From Virgibacillus halotolerans (GTDB lineage Bacteria > Bacillota > Bacilli > Bacillales > Amphibacillaceae), in NCBI RefSeq assembly GCF_016908515.1, contig NZ_JAFBEA010000011.1:62001-126000 (forward strand): a DNA stretch of 64,000 nucleotides. The letters run 5' to 3'. Below the pieces are notes generated by a model. It was not told the DNA's origin. It did not search any database and saw only the letters and a list, made by a program, of their open reading frames with translations. The position numbers and the translations under genes were made by a program. This document shows, one piece after another, positions 18,596-26,802 of the stretch (positions are counted from its first letter, which is position 1; the number at the start of each line of letters is the position of its first letter).

Positions 18596-18629
18596 TGATA
18601 ATTAAAGAATGATCATTCTTTAATTATCA
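18596..18629. promoter_or_regulatory. 34-bp perfect palindrome, operator and/or terminator
   Basis: The sequence reads identically on both strands; its centre is AAAGAATGATCATTCTTT. The core GAATGATCATTC fits the TetR operator motif of this cluster. It lies between the tetR stop and the first structural gene, so it could repress the downstream genes and also form a hairpin after tetR. Confidence 0.7.
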
Positions 18630-18648
18630 CTAATTGGAGGTGTTAAAA

Positions 18649-18842
18649 ATGAAAGCGATGGTAATTGATACGTATGGAAAGGTTCCATTGCATTTGGTAG
18701 AAGTACCCTTACCTGAAATCGGTGAAAATGAGATACTTGCAGAAATTCATGCAGCAAGTATTAATCCCCTTGACTCTAAGATACGTGATAGAACAATAAA
18801 GTTATAAGAGCTAAAGGGAAGATTATTTTAAAAATTAGATAA
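18649..18842 (+). pseudogene. Zinc-binding alcohol dehydrogenase / quinone oxidoreductase, internal deletion
   Basis: The first 48 codons (MKAMVIDTYGKVPLHLVEVP onward to DSKIRDRTIKL) match the N-terminus of the intact enzyme at 32214-33212. After a stop the last codons AKGKIILKIR follow in another frame. About 275 internal residues are deleted. The promoter-proximal GGAGGTG site is retained. Confidence 0.85.
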
Positions 18843-18990
18843 CCATTAGATGAACGATTAGTGTAATAAATCAACGTAACAAAATAGAAAGGCATTATAA
18901 ATGCTAGTTTAAGTCCTCGATACTACAATATCAAGGTTGAAAAAAATATTTCTAACTATCCGAGCGATACGTTCGAAAGGAGACAATACA

Positions 18991-19830
18991 ATGTCAAAGT
19001 TTACTATTCCAACTACATCAAAATATGTCGAAGCCAATGGAATTCGATTTGCCTATAGGAAGTTTGGCAAAGAAACTGGTGTTCCACTGGTGTTTTTTAT
19101 TCACTTCCGAGGAACAATGGAAAACTGGGATCCCAAGGTTATTGAAGCTCTGGCTAAAGATAGACCAATTATCCTTTTCGATAATACCGGTGTCGGTGAA
19201 TCCAGTGGCGAAGCGCCATATGCTGTAGCTGAAATGGCTAAGAATGCAGCATCCTTCATTCATGCACTTGGTTTACAACAGGTCGATGTACTTGGTTTCT
19301 CAATTGGTGGGTTCGTAGTTCAGGAGTTAGTATTGCAACAGCCGGATTTAGTTCGCCGCTTAGTACTTTCGGGTACTGCTCCACAATCAGGCGTTGGTCT
19401 CAATTTTCGGCACGATGTATATGTGGCGGCTAGCAGTGAAGATGCTGACAGCGCCTTCGAGAGATTCATGTTCCTTTTTTATCACTCGACCGAAACTAGT
19501 CGTGCAGCTGGAGCCGCTTCACTGAAGCGTATTATGGCCCAGAAAAAAATTGAGAGTTCGTTGCAGGTACGTAATACACAAGAGAAGGCGATATTACAGT
19601 GGGCTGATCGAGTGCATAACCAATCCTATGAGTGGTTACATAAAATTAAGCAACCAGTACTTGTAACCAACGGTGTTGAGGATATCATGGTGCCTACCGA
19701 AAACAGTTACATTCTTGCCGGGCAACTACCTAACGCACAGCTTATCATTTATCCAGACGCTGGACATGGACACCTGTTTCAATATCCCAAACTGTTTGCT
19801 GAACATGTAAAGCTTTTTCTTGACGCCTAA
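18991..19830 (+). CDS. Alpha/beta hydrolase, copy 1
   Basis: This 279-residue hydrolase has HFRGTMENWDP (oxyanion region), the nucleophile elbow GFSIGG (Ser nucleophile), an acid in VLVTNGVEDIMVPTE and His in DAGHGHLFQYP. The start is ATG 18991, after AAAGGAGACAATACA; an upstream in-frame ATG at 18937 lacks a site. It is paralogous to 31226-32065. In the cluster it sits with a thioesterase and two quinone-type reductases, as in detoxification of reactive carbonyl or quinone compounds; the substrate is unknown. Confidence 0.92.
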   Translation: MSKFTIPTTSKYVEANGIRFAYRKFGKETGVPLVFFIHFRGTMENWDPKVIEALAKDRPIILFDNTGVGESSGEAPYAVAEMAKNAASFIHALGLQQVDVLGFSIGGFVVQELVLQQPDLVRRLVLSGTAPQSGVGLNFRHDVYVAASSEDADSAFERFMFLFYHSTETSRAAGAASLKRIMAQKKIESSLQVRNTQEKAILQWADRVHNQSYEWLHKIKQPVLVTNGVEDIMVPTENSYILAGQLPNAQLIIYPDAGHGHLFQYPKLFAEHVKLFLDA

Positions 19831-19944
19831 TCTCAGATGAGTTCAGTCAAGATCACATAAGAGCCGCACTCAAATGGACATCCTTAGCTGCGTCGTTGAA
19901 AATACGCTTAAAAGTTAAAAATTATTATTTAGGAGGTATGGTTA

Positions 19945-20400
19945 ATGAATCACTTAGAAAACTTAAAGAACATGATGGCGAGTGAAATACCTGGCCCCCC
20001 AGTTGCACAAGTACTTGGTTTCAAGGTTGTAGAAGTTGAAGAAGGTAGAGTTGTTATAGAAATGGAAGCTTCTGAAAGATTGCATAATCCGATGGGCACC
20101 CTACATGGTGGGATACTTTGCGATATAGCGGATGCTGCGATGGGATATACTTTTGCTAGCACGCTTGCAGATGATGAAGTTTTTACGACAGTGGAAATTA
20201 AATTAAATTTCCTAAAACCTATATTTGATTCGAAACTTCGAGCTGAGGGAAAAATAATTAAGAAAGGAAATTCTGTTGGATTATTGGAATGTCATATATA
20301 TGATGAAAAAGAAAGCCTTGTTGCTCATTCAACTAGTACGTGTATGATTTTAAAGGGAAATTCTAAACAAAAAAGAGTGGAGAGAGGAAATGGTAAATAA
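19945..20400 (+). CDS. PaaI family thioesterase (hotdog fold), copy 1
   Basis: This 151-residue protein has the hotdog-fold signature HNPMGTLHGGILCDIADAAM (about residues 49-68), with the conserved His and Gly of PaaI-type acyl-CoA thioesterases and the catalytic acid in the following helix. TAGGAGGTATGGTTA precedes ATG 19945. It overlaps the next gene by 11 bases, so the two are translated together. The paralogue at 30654-31109 has the same overlap. Confidence 0.92.
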   Translation: MNHLENLKNMMASEIPGPPVAQVLGFKVVEVEEGRVVIEMEASERLHNPMGTLHGGILCDIADAAMGYTFASTLADDEVFTTVEIKLNFLKPIFDSKLRAEGKIIKKGNSVGLLECHIYDEKESLVAHSTSTCMILKGNSKQKRVERGNGK

Positions 20401-21388
20401 AATGAATAACTTTCAAGCAATGGTATTAGATAAAGTAAATGATCAATCGAAGTTAGAAATCAAACAATTAAGTATGGATGATCTTCCTGAAGCTGAAGTA
20501 ACCATTCGAGTCGCATATTCTAGTGTGAACTTTAAAGATGGTGCAGTAGCTATCCAAAATAATTTTGTAACCTCCTACCCTTTAGTACCAGGGATTGATT
20601 TAGCCGGAACGGTTCTTGATTCAAAAGATGAACGATTTACAATTGGTGATGAAGTCATTGTTACTAGCTATAAATTAGGAACAGGACATTTTGGCGGATT
20701 TAGTGAAATCGCACGTGTACCTGCAGAGTGGGTTGTTCCTCTTCCAAAAGGATTATCTTTAAAAGAATCCATGATCCTTGGAACAGCTGGGTTTACTGCA
20801 GCATTAGCCGTTCAAAGACTTGAAGATAATGATTTAGAACCAAGCGATGGACCTATTTTGGTAGCTGGTGCAACGGGAGGAGTAGGCAGTATTGCTGTGA
20901 ATATCTTGGCTAAAAAAGGCTATGATGTTGTAGCTAGTACAGGCAAATTAGATCAAGAAGAATATTTGCAAGGATTAGGCGCTAAACAAATCATTCACCG
21001 TAATGAAATTATAGATAGCGACAATAAGCCATTGCGTGAAGAAAAATGGGCTGGCGCAATCGATCCTGTAGGCGGAAAAACGCTCCAATACATTCTAAGT
21101 ACGTTGAAATATGGCGCATCTGCAGCTACATGTGGTTTTACAGGTGGGACTGAAATTTCCACAACCGTTTTTCCTCATATTTCAAGAGGTGTTAATTGGC
21201 TTGGCATTGACTCGGTTGAATGTCCAATGGAAAAGCGTTTAGAAATTTGGAATCGTTTAGGTAATGATTTGAAACCAACAACGTTTACTGAAGAGATGGT
21301 AAATGAAATCTCATTAAAAGAGCTACCAGAAGTATTAGCTGCTATTCTAGAAGGAAAAGTGCGCGGAAGAACGCTTGTTAAACTATAA
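20390..21388 (+). CDS. Acrylyl-CoA reductase (YhdH) family oxidoreductase, copy 1
   Basis: This 332-residue MDR-superfamily protein lacks the zinc ligands. The N-terminus carries YSSVNFKDGAVAI and the Rossmann motif is VAGATGGVGSIAVNILAKKG (about residues 155-174). YhdH/AcuI enzymes reduce acrylyl-CoA or quinones with NADPH. ATG 20390 is preceded by GAGAGAGG; ATG 20402 is an alternative. Its paralogue at 29666-30664 is about 90 percent identical by eye. It ends the cluster and is followed by a strong terminator. Confidence 0.93.
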   Translation: MVNKMNNFQAMVLDKVNDQSKLEIKQLSMDDLPEAEVTIRVAYSSVNFKDGAVAIQNNFVTSYPLVPGIDLAGTVLDSKDERFTIGDEVIVTSYKLGTGHFGGFSEIARVPAEWVVPLPKGLSLKESMILGTAGFTAALAVQRLEDNDLEPSDGPILVAGATGGVGSIAVNILAKKGYDVVASTGKLDQEEYLQGLGAKQIIHRNEIIDSDNKPLREEKWAGAIDPVGGKTLQYILSTLKYGASAATCGFTGGTEISTTVFPHISRGVNWLGIDSVECPMEKRLEIWNRLGNDLKPTTFTEEMVNEISLKELPEVLAAILEGKVRGRTLVKL

Positions 21389-21445
21389 AAGGATACCAAT
21401 CACAACAAAACATATGAACTAACATAGTGATAAAGGGCACATATA

Positions 21446-21491
21446 AAGAGGCGCTGAAAAGGTATTCATTTTAACCTTTTCAGCGCCTCTT
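21446..21491 (+). terminator. Rho-independent terminator
   Basis: AAGAGGCGCTGAAAAGG and its perfect 17-base complement surround a 12-base loop. It ends the copy-1 cluster. A related but imperfect hairpin ends copy 2. Confidence 0.85.
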
Positions 21492-21629
21492 GAATATTTA
21501 ACCACAGCATGTATTCTACTCCAGTTCCACGACCTTCTTTAATTCACTTATCGACTTTATTTTAAAATTACAATTGAAGTATCGCACCAGTTAGTGGAAG
21601 AAACTTTTTTATTAATCCCCTCTTAATTT

Positions 21630-21986
21630 TTACTTGGTTAAATTAAAGCTTTGCTCAATTAAATTATAAATTTCCCCTTTTGGATCGGTACGTTCTAAAA
21701 CAAGCGAAATCCAATGTTCCTTATCCATATGATATCCGGGTAAAATATTTTTTCCATTTCTTAAATTGTCACTTATTTCAGGGGGACATTTTAAATTCAG
21801 AACATCTATTTCTTCATTTCCATCTAATCCCAATTTTTCTGGTAGAACATTCATTATGAGACCATACCATTTCTCGCTAGATTCATGTCTCAAAGCTGCA
21901 TATTCGGGAAATTTCCCCCATGGATAATCAGGTAATGTACCATAGTTTTCTTTGACGTGTTTAAAGATATCTTCTCTTGTTAACAT
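21630..21986 (-). CDS. MmcQ/YjbR family protein
   Basis: This 118-residue protein reads LTREDIFKHVKENYGTLPDY...PWGKFPEYAALRH...KWYGLIMNV...LNLKCPP...GYHMDKEHWISL. This is the MmcQ/YjbR (CyaY-like fold) pattern. Members may bind DNA; no enzyme activity is established. Start ATG 21986 has GGAGGGATT at the right distance; 22004 is a longer frame without a site. It belongs to the minus-strand accessory series but has no clear cassette repeat on its 3' side. Confidence 0.9.
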   Translation of the reverse strand: MLTREDIFKHVKENYGTLPDYPWGKFPEYAALRHESSEKWYGLIMNVLPEKLGLDGNEEIDVLNLKCPPEISDNLRNGKNILPGYHMDKEHWISLVLERTDPKGEIYNLIEQSFNLTK

Positions 21987-22103
21987 ACTGAATAATCCCT
22001 CCAACTACTTAAATAGACTTTCGACATTTGCCAAGCTAGATGGGACAAGTGCTTATCTTTCCCAATGGAAATTTAACTTCATTTTTCTTTACCCCAATAT
22101 CTT

Positions 22104-22172
22104 TTATACAAAACAGTTGGTTAAATCAAATTTAAACAGATTATTTATTTGCCGAACTTCAAATCCTCCCAT
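22104..22172 (-). pseudogene. GNAT gene 5' remnant
   Basis: MGGFEVRQINNLFKFDLTNC followed by a stop, preceded by GGAGGAAG, corresponds to the first codons and leader of the intact GNAT at 43556-44008 (MGEFEVRKIINLLYFDLTDL). The rest of the gene is missing. The leader sequences (AACTTCAAAT...TCCTCC) also match. Confidence 0.65.
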
Positions 22173-22235
22173 ATCTTCCTCCTAAAAACTTAATTTTGAT
22201 TATTATTCTCGTTTAATTATCTTAAGGTAAGTTCT

Positions 22236-22299
22236 CCCACAATATGACCCGATAATTAAATAACGTTTGTTATTCCGCAAAAGCGCCCGATTCATGAAC
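22236..22299. repeat. Cassette-associated repeat, two subunits
   Basis: CCACAATATGACCCGATAAT and, 30 bases on, TTATTCCGCAAAAGCGCCCG. It is a nearly complete two-part copy ending eight bases from the NUDIX stop codon. Confidence 0.7.
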
Positions 22300-22306
22300 A
22301 AATAAC

Positions 22307-22708
22307 TTATGATTTATCCTTTAAATAACGCAATAAAAATTCTCTGTCTTCTGGATAAGAAAATGTTAAGTCTTTTATTTCATCACTATTTTTCCATTCT
22401 ACTTTATGAATTAGATCGTCGGGGTCTTGTGCTTGTAATTTCCCCCCGATTACTGCTACTTCAAAATAATGTACTTCGAATTGAACATCATTTTCCCCTC
22501 TTTTTATAAATATCTTTCTTACAACCTTTACTTTATAACCCGTTTCTTCTTCAACTTCCCTTATACAATTTTCCTCCAATGTCTCCCCGCTATCTTTTAC
22601 CCCAGAAGGAACCGACCATAACTTTGAGTTTGGATCTCTTGGTTTGCCTTGCAATACCATTAAGACTTCATTTTTATCGTTGACACAAATTCCTGCTGAA
22701 CCAAGCAT
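22307..22708 (-). CDS. NUDIX hydrolase
   Basis: This 133-residue enzyme has a complete Nudix box: GVKDSGETLEENCIREVEEE followed by TGY, with the catalytic REVEEE core. It hydrolyses nucleoside diphosphates linked to another moiety; the exact substrate is unknown. Start ATG 22708 is chosen because CAGGGGGAG precedes it and family members begin near LGSAGICVNDKNEVL. A longer frame to 22780 lacks support. It is followed by a cassette repeat. Confidence 0.92.
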   Translation of the reverse strand: MLGSAGICVNDKNEVLMVLQGKPRDPNSKLWSVPSGVKDSGETLEENCIREVEEETGYKVKVVRKIFIKRGENDVQFEVHYFEVAVIGGKLQAQDPDDLIHKVEWKNSDEIKDLTFSYPEDREFLLRYLKDKS

Positions 22709-22753
22709 TATTATTCTCCCCCTGTTCCATTGAATGGACCGATTTTGCAAAAA

Positions 22754-22842
22754 AAATACGCCTGTAGTGTTACAGCTCATTAAGCTGAATTTGTATGTTT
22801 ATGCAATACTTCTTCTCCAACAATCGCGCCCGTTTGTTCAGG
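22754..22842. repeat. 90-bp repeat with CTGTA/TACAG hairpin and GCGCCCG repeat
   Basis: This stretch matches 40291-40380 over its whole length with few differences. It contains CTGTAGTGTTACAG, a shared middle (GAATTTGTATGTTTATGCAA) and ends with the cassette-type hairpin CAACAATCGCGCCCGTTTGT. It lies 3' of the DUF418 gene. Confidence 0.8.
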
Positions 22843-22956
22843 CCGCACACCTGAAACTTTGGCTATCAAAATATCCTATCCTCAAACATCCATTTTCAGG
22901 TGCTATTCTACCCTATAGGCAAACCATACCCATACCGACTACCTCAGTGCATTCAT

Positions 22957-23940
22957 TTAATCATTTTTTAGTGACTTTAAATAATTAGCATTTGACTTAT
23001 AACGGTCGGGCAATTTTCCGTATGTTGTTATTCTCCATATAAACTCCATGGGACCAATCTTAAAATATTGAAACCAAATGGTGCTATATATCATTTGAAT
23101 AATCAAAATGCCGATGGCAATGTTCATTAACGTCGTTTGGTGCACGTTACCTTTTAAATGAAATAGATCACTCGCTAATAAAATTAAGGCGGTCTGAACA
23201 AGGTAATTTGTTAAAGCCATTCTCCCCAAATACTTTAGGGGTGTCAATAATCTTTGAATTATATTGTGACGGAGAAGGAGTGTTAACGTCGTCACAAAGA
23301 ATGCACTGACAAAAGGAGCGGAAATGGCACCCGCTTGCTCAATTTTTCCGTTTTGTTCGGATAAGAAATACTGAATGTAAATAACAACAGGCAAAAGAAC
23401 AAAAGTAACAATTTGTACCCAACGAAATCCTTTTTGATAGGTCGCAATATTTTCAAAAACCTTCCATTGTCCCATGCATAACCCAAGCAGGAACATCGGA
23501 AAAATCATAAGATAGCTCCCTCCAAGAAATATAGCAGGAACCATGAGTATAACAGCAGTTATAAAATTAATGGTTGGTTTTAATTTATAAAAAGGAATGA
23601 GAATGAATCCGAATACTGCATAGGGTAGCAAAGCCTCCCCGGGCTGAAAGTATTGATGAATCAAACCAAGAATCAATAGTGCAAGCAATCGTCTTATAAA
23701 GAGAGTTGTACTTCGATCACCGCGATTGACGGCTCGCGTAATGAAAATATAAAAACCAATCCCAAATAAAAAAGAGAAAATCATAAAAAATCGTTCCGAT
23801 ATCGCATAGGATAAAGTTTCACTCCAAAAAGGGTTGGTTTGAATGGAGGAGGGGAGTATAATAACCGTTATATTTGCGAATATAATCCCCAATAATGCAA
23901 ATCCACGCAAGAAATCTAATGTATCAATCCTTTGTTTCAT
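22957..23940 (-). CDS. DUF418 family membrane protein (YeiB-like)
   Basis: This 327-residue protein has 8-10 predicted membrane helices. It begins with the family pattern RIDTLDFLRGFALLGIIFAN and ends with the DUF418 domain (RMALTNYLVQTALILL...FQYFKIGPMEFIWR). The family is related to acyltransferase-like membrane proteins; the function is unproven. The protein is somewhat shorter than many relatives. ATG 23940 is preceded by AAAGGATAG. The 90-bp repeat lies on its 3' side. Confidence 0.9.
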   Translation of the reverse strand: MKQRIDTLDFLRGFALLGIIFANITVIILPSSIQTNPFWSETLSYAISERFFMIFSFLFGIGFYIFITRAVNRGDRSTTLFIRRLLALLILGLIHQYFQPGEALLPYAVFGFILIPFYKLKPTINFITAVILMVPAIFLGGSYLMIFPMFLLGLCMGQWKVFENIATYQKGFRWVQIVTFVLLPVVIYIQYFLSEQNGKIEQAGAISAPFVSAFFVTTLTLLLRHNIIQRLLTPLKYLGRMALTNYLVQTALILLASDLFHLKGNVHQTTLMNIAIGILIIQMIYSTIWFQYFKIGPMEFIWRITTYGKLPDRYKSNANYLKSLKND

Positions 23941-24068
23941 ATATATCTATCCTTTATTTATGATTAAAATGTCCAAAGGGAAGCCAGAAGTGTATCGTCT
24001 TGCCTTGAAAATTTAACTCATCTTTAATTAACAGATGGACTTTTAACACCCTGTCATACACCAGACAG

Positions 24069-24088
24069 AAAAGGAGTCAACTCCTTTT
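24069..24088 (-). terminator. Probable terminator
   Basis: AAAAGGAGT and ACTCCTTTT pair around two bases; it lies 3' of the YxeA-like lipoprotein gene. Confidence 0.5.
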
Positions 24089-24136
24089 ACTTGTTAGTTA
24101 TCCTAAACCAGTCCCTTTCAAAAAGAGAGACCAAAC

Positions 24137-24478
24137 TCAATCTTTCTCTCCCAATAACTCCTGTGCCTTTTTAGGGACGTCATCAGCATCCACCTCTTCA
24201 TAGGTAATTACTTCATCTTTTTTGTAATGCACCTTTAAATAAGCACCTTGTTTTAATTGATCTCCAGCTGTGAAAGAGAGTTCTTTTACCTCTCCATCCT
24301 CATCAAAACCCGTCAGATTATACTCATATCTGGTATAACCCGATTCTTCATATTCCTCACCATCATCATCAACTTCCACATAATATTTAGTCGAACCAAT
24401 TGTTTGCAGTGGCTGTGGCGAACACGCAGTCAATAAACATATGGCAAATCCCATACTTACAATAAGTAATTTTTTCAT
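24137..24478 (-). CDS. YxeA family (DUF1093) lipoprotein
   Basis: This 113-residue protein has a signal peptide with lipobox LLTAC (Cys19), then a small beta-rich DUF1093 domain (TKYYVEVDDDGEEYEESGYT...YNLTGFDEDGEVKELSF...AYLKVHY). Start ATG 24478 follows AAAGGATGG. Family members are small secreted proteins of unknown function in Firmicutes. It is one of the minus-strand accessory genes. Confidence 0.88.
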   Translation of the reverse strand: MKKLLIVSMGFAICLLTACSPQPLQTIGSTKYYVEVDDDGEEYEESGYTRYEYNLTGFDEDGEVKELSFTAGDQLKQGAYLKVHYKKDEVITYEEVDADDVPKKAQELLGEKD

Positions 24479-24658
24479 CAAAAACCATCCTTTATAATTA
24501 ACAATAATTCAATTATAAAAAATAAATTCAAAAATCAACATCGAATTACCTTACAAATACCTTTCAATTTTGACACTTTATTAGGTAATAATATTAAGGA
24601 GTCACTTACGAATTAAAAGTCGATTTAACTTATCTAATTTTATTTCCGCCTCGTTTTA

Positions 24659-24727
24659 TACCACAATCTGCCCCGTTTGTTCAGCTTCGGAAATAATTCT
24701 TATTCCGGATTAATGCCCGATAATTGA
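24659..24727. repeat. Cassette-associated repeat, two subunits
   Basis: CCACAATCTGCCCCGTTTGT and then TTATTCCGGATTAATGCCCG. It lies 13 bases 3' of the 76-80 residue hypothetical gene. Confidence 0.65.
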
Positions 24728-24739
24728 CTAAGTTGATAA

Positions 24740-24982
24740 TTACTTTTCTGGCATAATGAACGTGATAGAAAATCCATTGCTTTCTTCAACCTTCATAAAT
24801 ATTTCATTAAGAATTTCTAATGCTCTTTCATTTGATTCATATTTACCCAAAGTTTTATTCCATTGATCCAATAAACTGTTTTCAATAAAACCTTCTATAT
24901 TTTTCCCTTTTACAGTAACATCTTTTACATTCAACAAGCTCTGTTTATTTTGTGTAAGTAACCATAACATAGAAAAGATCAT
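24740..24982 (-). CDS. Small hypothetical protein
   Basis: This protein is 80 residues long, or 76 if it starts at ATG 24970 (LWLLTQNKQSLLNVKDVTV), which has better spacing from AAGGATGATC. It is soluble and acidic, ending SNGFSITFIMPEK. The pattern NERALEILNEIFMKVEESNG is reminiscent of small proteins of unknown function in Bacillus. It is part of the minus-strand accessory series with cassette repeats on both sides. Confidence 0.75.
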   Translation of the reverse strand: MIFSMLWLLTQNKQSLLNVKDVTVKGKNIEGFIENSLLDQWNKTLGKYESNERALEILNEIFMKVEESNGFSITFIMPEK

Positions 24983-25013
24983 CCTTTCCGTGCAAATTTA
25001 TGACTCTAATTTG

Positions 25014-25072
25014 TACCGCAATCTGGCCCGTTTTGGGCTCAGTGCTTATTCCACAACTGCGCCCGATTGTTT
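25014..25072. repeat. Cassette-associated repeat, overlaps DinB stop
   Basis: CCGCAATCTGGCCCGTTTTG and TTATTCCACAACTGCGCCCG. The second subunit provides the last codons and stop (AVVE*) of the DinB gene. Confidence 0.75.
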
Positions 25073-25570
25073 TAAATATAGGTAAAGACCATAATCAGTT
25101 GGTACAGAAGCATAACCCATCTGTCTTAACATAGCTGTAATATTACCACGATGATACGTTCCATGGTTGACAACATGGGGCACTTGTTCGAACACACTCG
25201 TTTTCATCAGGTCACCATTCGGGTTCTGAATCCCTAGGGCTTTGTCTGAGCCTTTCAATTGGCTGAAGAACAACCTATATCGTTCTGATAGTTTTAAAAA
25301 CATTGCTTCCATTTCCTCTAATCCTTTTGACTCCGTTTGCTCTTTGAGTTCCTCCTGTAACCTCAAAGCATGCTCCATTTCCCTACCAGAGAAAACCTCT
25401 ATCCAACCAAGATCAGAAAGATAAACATGAGCTAAAACATGGGATATTGAGGAAAATACACTTTGAATTTCCTTACGATAAACATCCTTTGGAAGTTCTT
25501 TAAGTCGGTCAAAAATTTGTCCATTCGCCCATTCGTTATAATCATATAACTGTAATTCAAGTCGTTCCAT
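25046..25570 (-). CDS. DinB family protein
   Basis: This 174-residue four-helix-bundle protein begins LQLYDYNEWANGQIFDRLKE and contains the metal-binding His positions in VLAHVYLSD and NHGTYHRGNI, as in DinB/YfiT metalloenzymes. These are thiol-dependent transferases or of unknown activity. ATG 25570 is preceded by GGAAGAAG. The last codons lie inside a cassette repeat, so the original C-terminus may have been replaced. Confidence 0.9.
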   Translation of the reverse strand: MERLELQLYDYNEWANGQIFDRLKELPKDVYRKEIQSVFSSISHVLAHVYLSDLGWIEVFSGREMEHALRLQEELKEQTESKGLEEMEAMFLKLSERYRLFFSQLKGSDKALGIQNPNGDLMKTSVFEQVPHVVNHGTYHRGNITAMLRQMGYASVPTDYGLYLYLKQSGAVVE

Positions 25571-25668
25571 TTGAGACTTCTTCCTTTCATATTTAATATA
25601 ACCGTCAACCTAATTATACACTGCCATTTTTATTATTAGTAACATCCAAATGACTGTATCCTTGTTTC

Positions 25669-25898
25669 ACTAGCTGGTCCGTTTGTTTAATAAAGAATAT
25701 TTAAAATTCATCTTTTGATACTATTTTAACATACAGAAATTATTCACACATGATAATCCGGAATAACCAAAAATAATCCCTACCAAATTATTTTTGGTAG
25801 GGAATCATATATTAATATACCTTTTTATCTGTTTTTGATTAAGTTAAATGCTGTTAAATAGGCGTTCTCTCTATTGTACTTTTATTCCCACTCAATCG
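25669..25898. repeat. Copy of guaA 3' end plus downstream region (candidate att site)
   Basis: About 230 bases match 45350-45596. Shared blocks are TGGTCCGTTTGT/TGGCCCGTTTGT, ATTTTAACATAC, the hairpin AATCCCTACCAAATTATTTT, and TGTTAAATAGGCGTTCTCT. The block TTATTCCCACTCAATCG (25882-25898) differs from the last 17 bases of guaA at one base. It marks a duplicated insertion site of a genomic island. Confidence 0.8.
25777..25803. terminator. Terminator hairpin within the guaA-end repeat
   Basis: TCCCTACCAAA and TTTGGTAGGGA form a perfect 11-bp stem. The equivalent at 45453-45480 is the likely guaA terminator. Confidence 0.65.
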
Positions 25899-25999
25899 CC
25901 GGTAAATAGCTCATTTACTAAACATTAAAATTCACTTTGAAAATATTTCAAGCAGATTGGATTTTTAATATCCAAGCATTTTAATTTTATATTGTCTTG

Positions 26000-26025
26000 T
26001 TAAACTAAACCGCCAGTTAGTTTAA
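26000..26025. repeat. Short inverted repeat
   Basis: TTAAACTAA and TTAGTTTAA pair perfectly around ACCGCCAG. It may be a further diverged member of the cassette repeat family or a separate hairpin. Confidence 0.4.
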
Positions 26026-26079
26026 GATCATTCCTTCACAAAATCCTTATTACTTACTTGTATATGGAGTAATTAAAAT

Positions 26080-26110
26080 GTTATTCCATTAAATGGCCCG
26101 TTCGAAGAGT
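26080..26110. repeat. Cassette-associated repeat
   Basis: TTATTCCATTAAATGGCCCG followed by TTCG: left arm and core are clear, right arm diverged. No minus-strand gene abuts it. The stretch from here to 26353 holds no recognised gene. Confidence 0.5.
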
Positions 26111-26353
26111 CGCAATCGGTTTCGGTATAGAACTTTATTACAAAGTAAACATTTCCCAAGTAAAGAACTTTATTACCACAGAAAACTTCCGGGTATAATT
26201 ATAAATATAATGTATACATAGGTTGTACAAAATCACCCGAATTTTTTGGATGGATTTAATCTAAATCATAAAAAAATCGCATTTTCACCGAATATTTTAG
26301 TCAGAATTACGTAGTTTTTTCTTTTAAACTAAATTACTTTTGGAAGTAGGAAT

Positions 26354-26640
26354 ATGCTTAGATTAATTATCACGGATAAGCCATCTTTCGCAAAAAATAT
26401 TGCGGATGCTTTAAAAAACAAGAATAGAAATGACGTTTATTTTGAAGGAAATGGATATATTATTACTTGGGCGTTTGGACATTTGCTTCAGCTTTACGCT
26501 GTAAAGGATTACGATGAAAAAATGGCAATATGGGATCTGGAGAATTTCCCCTATATTCCTTCGGGTTTTCGACACAAGGTAAAAAGTGATCTCCAAAATC
26601 GAGATAAAGAAGATTCCCGGACTAAAAAGCAGTTGAAGGA
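26354..26640 (+). pseudogene. Topoisomerase III (TopB) N-terminal fragment of an ICE
   Basis: MLRLIITDKPSFAKNIADAL and the stretch ending IITWAFGHLLQLY are the Toprim N-terminus of mobile-element topoisomerase III. After about 95 codons (RTKKQLKDDF) similarity ends abruptly and GC-richer unrelated sequence follows. TGGAAGTAGG precedes the start. TopB genes of this type ride on integrative conjugative elements, consistent with other ICE debris at 37.6-40.2 kb. Confidence 0.75.
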
Positions 26641-26753
26641 TGACTTCGCCGGAGTCACTTTGGGTGCTACGTTGTCGCCAGTGTCGAACAGTTTTACTCT
26701 TTATAAGAGCCAAGATACCAGTCGCATTCAGCCCAGCCCATAGTCGGCAGATC

Positions 26754-26767
26754 CAGGTGCGCACCTG
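26754..26767. other. 14-bp palindrome in GC-rich segment
   Basis: CAGGTGCGCACCTG is a perfect palindrome at the end of a GC-richer 130-base segment (26640-26770) that interrupts the topoisomerase remnant. The origin is unknown, possibly an insertion sequence end. Confidence 0.4.
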
Positions 26768-26802
26768 TTTCTTGCATATAGTATCTAGAAATTGAATTCG
26801 AA

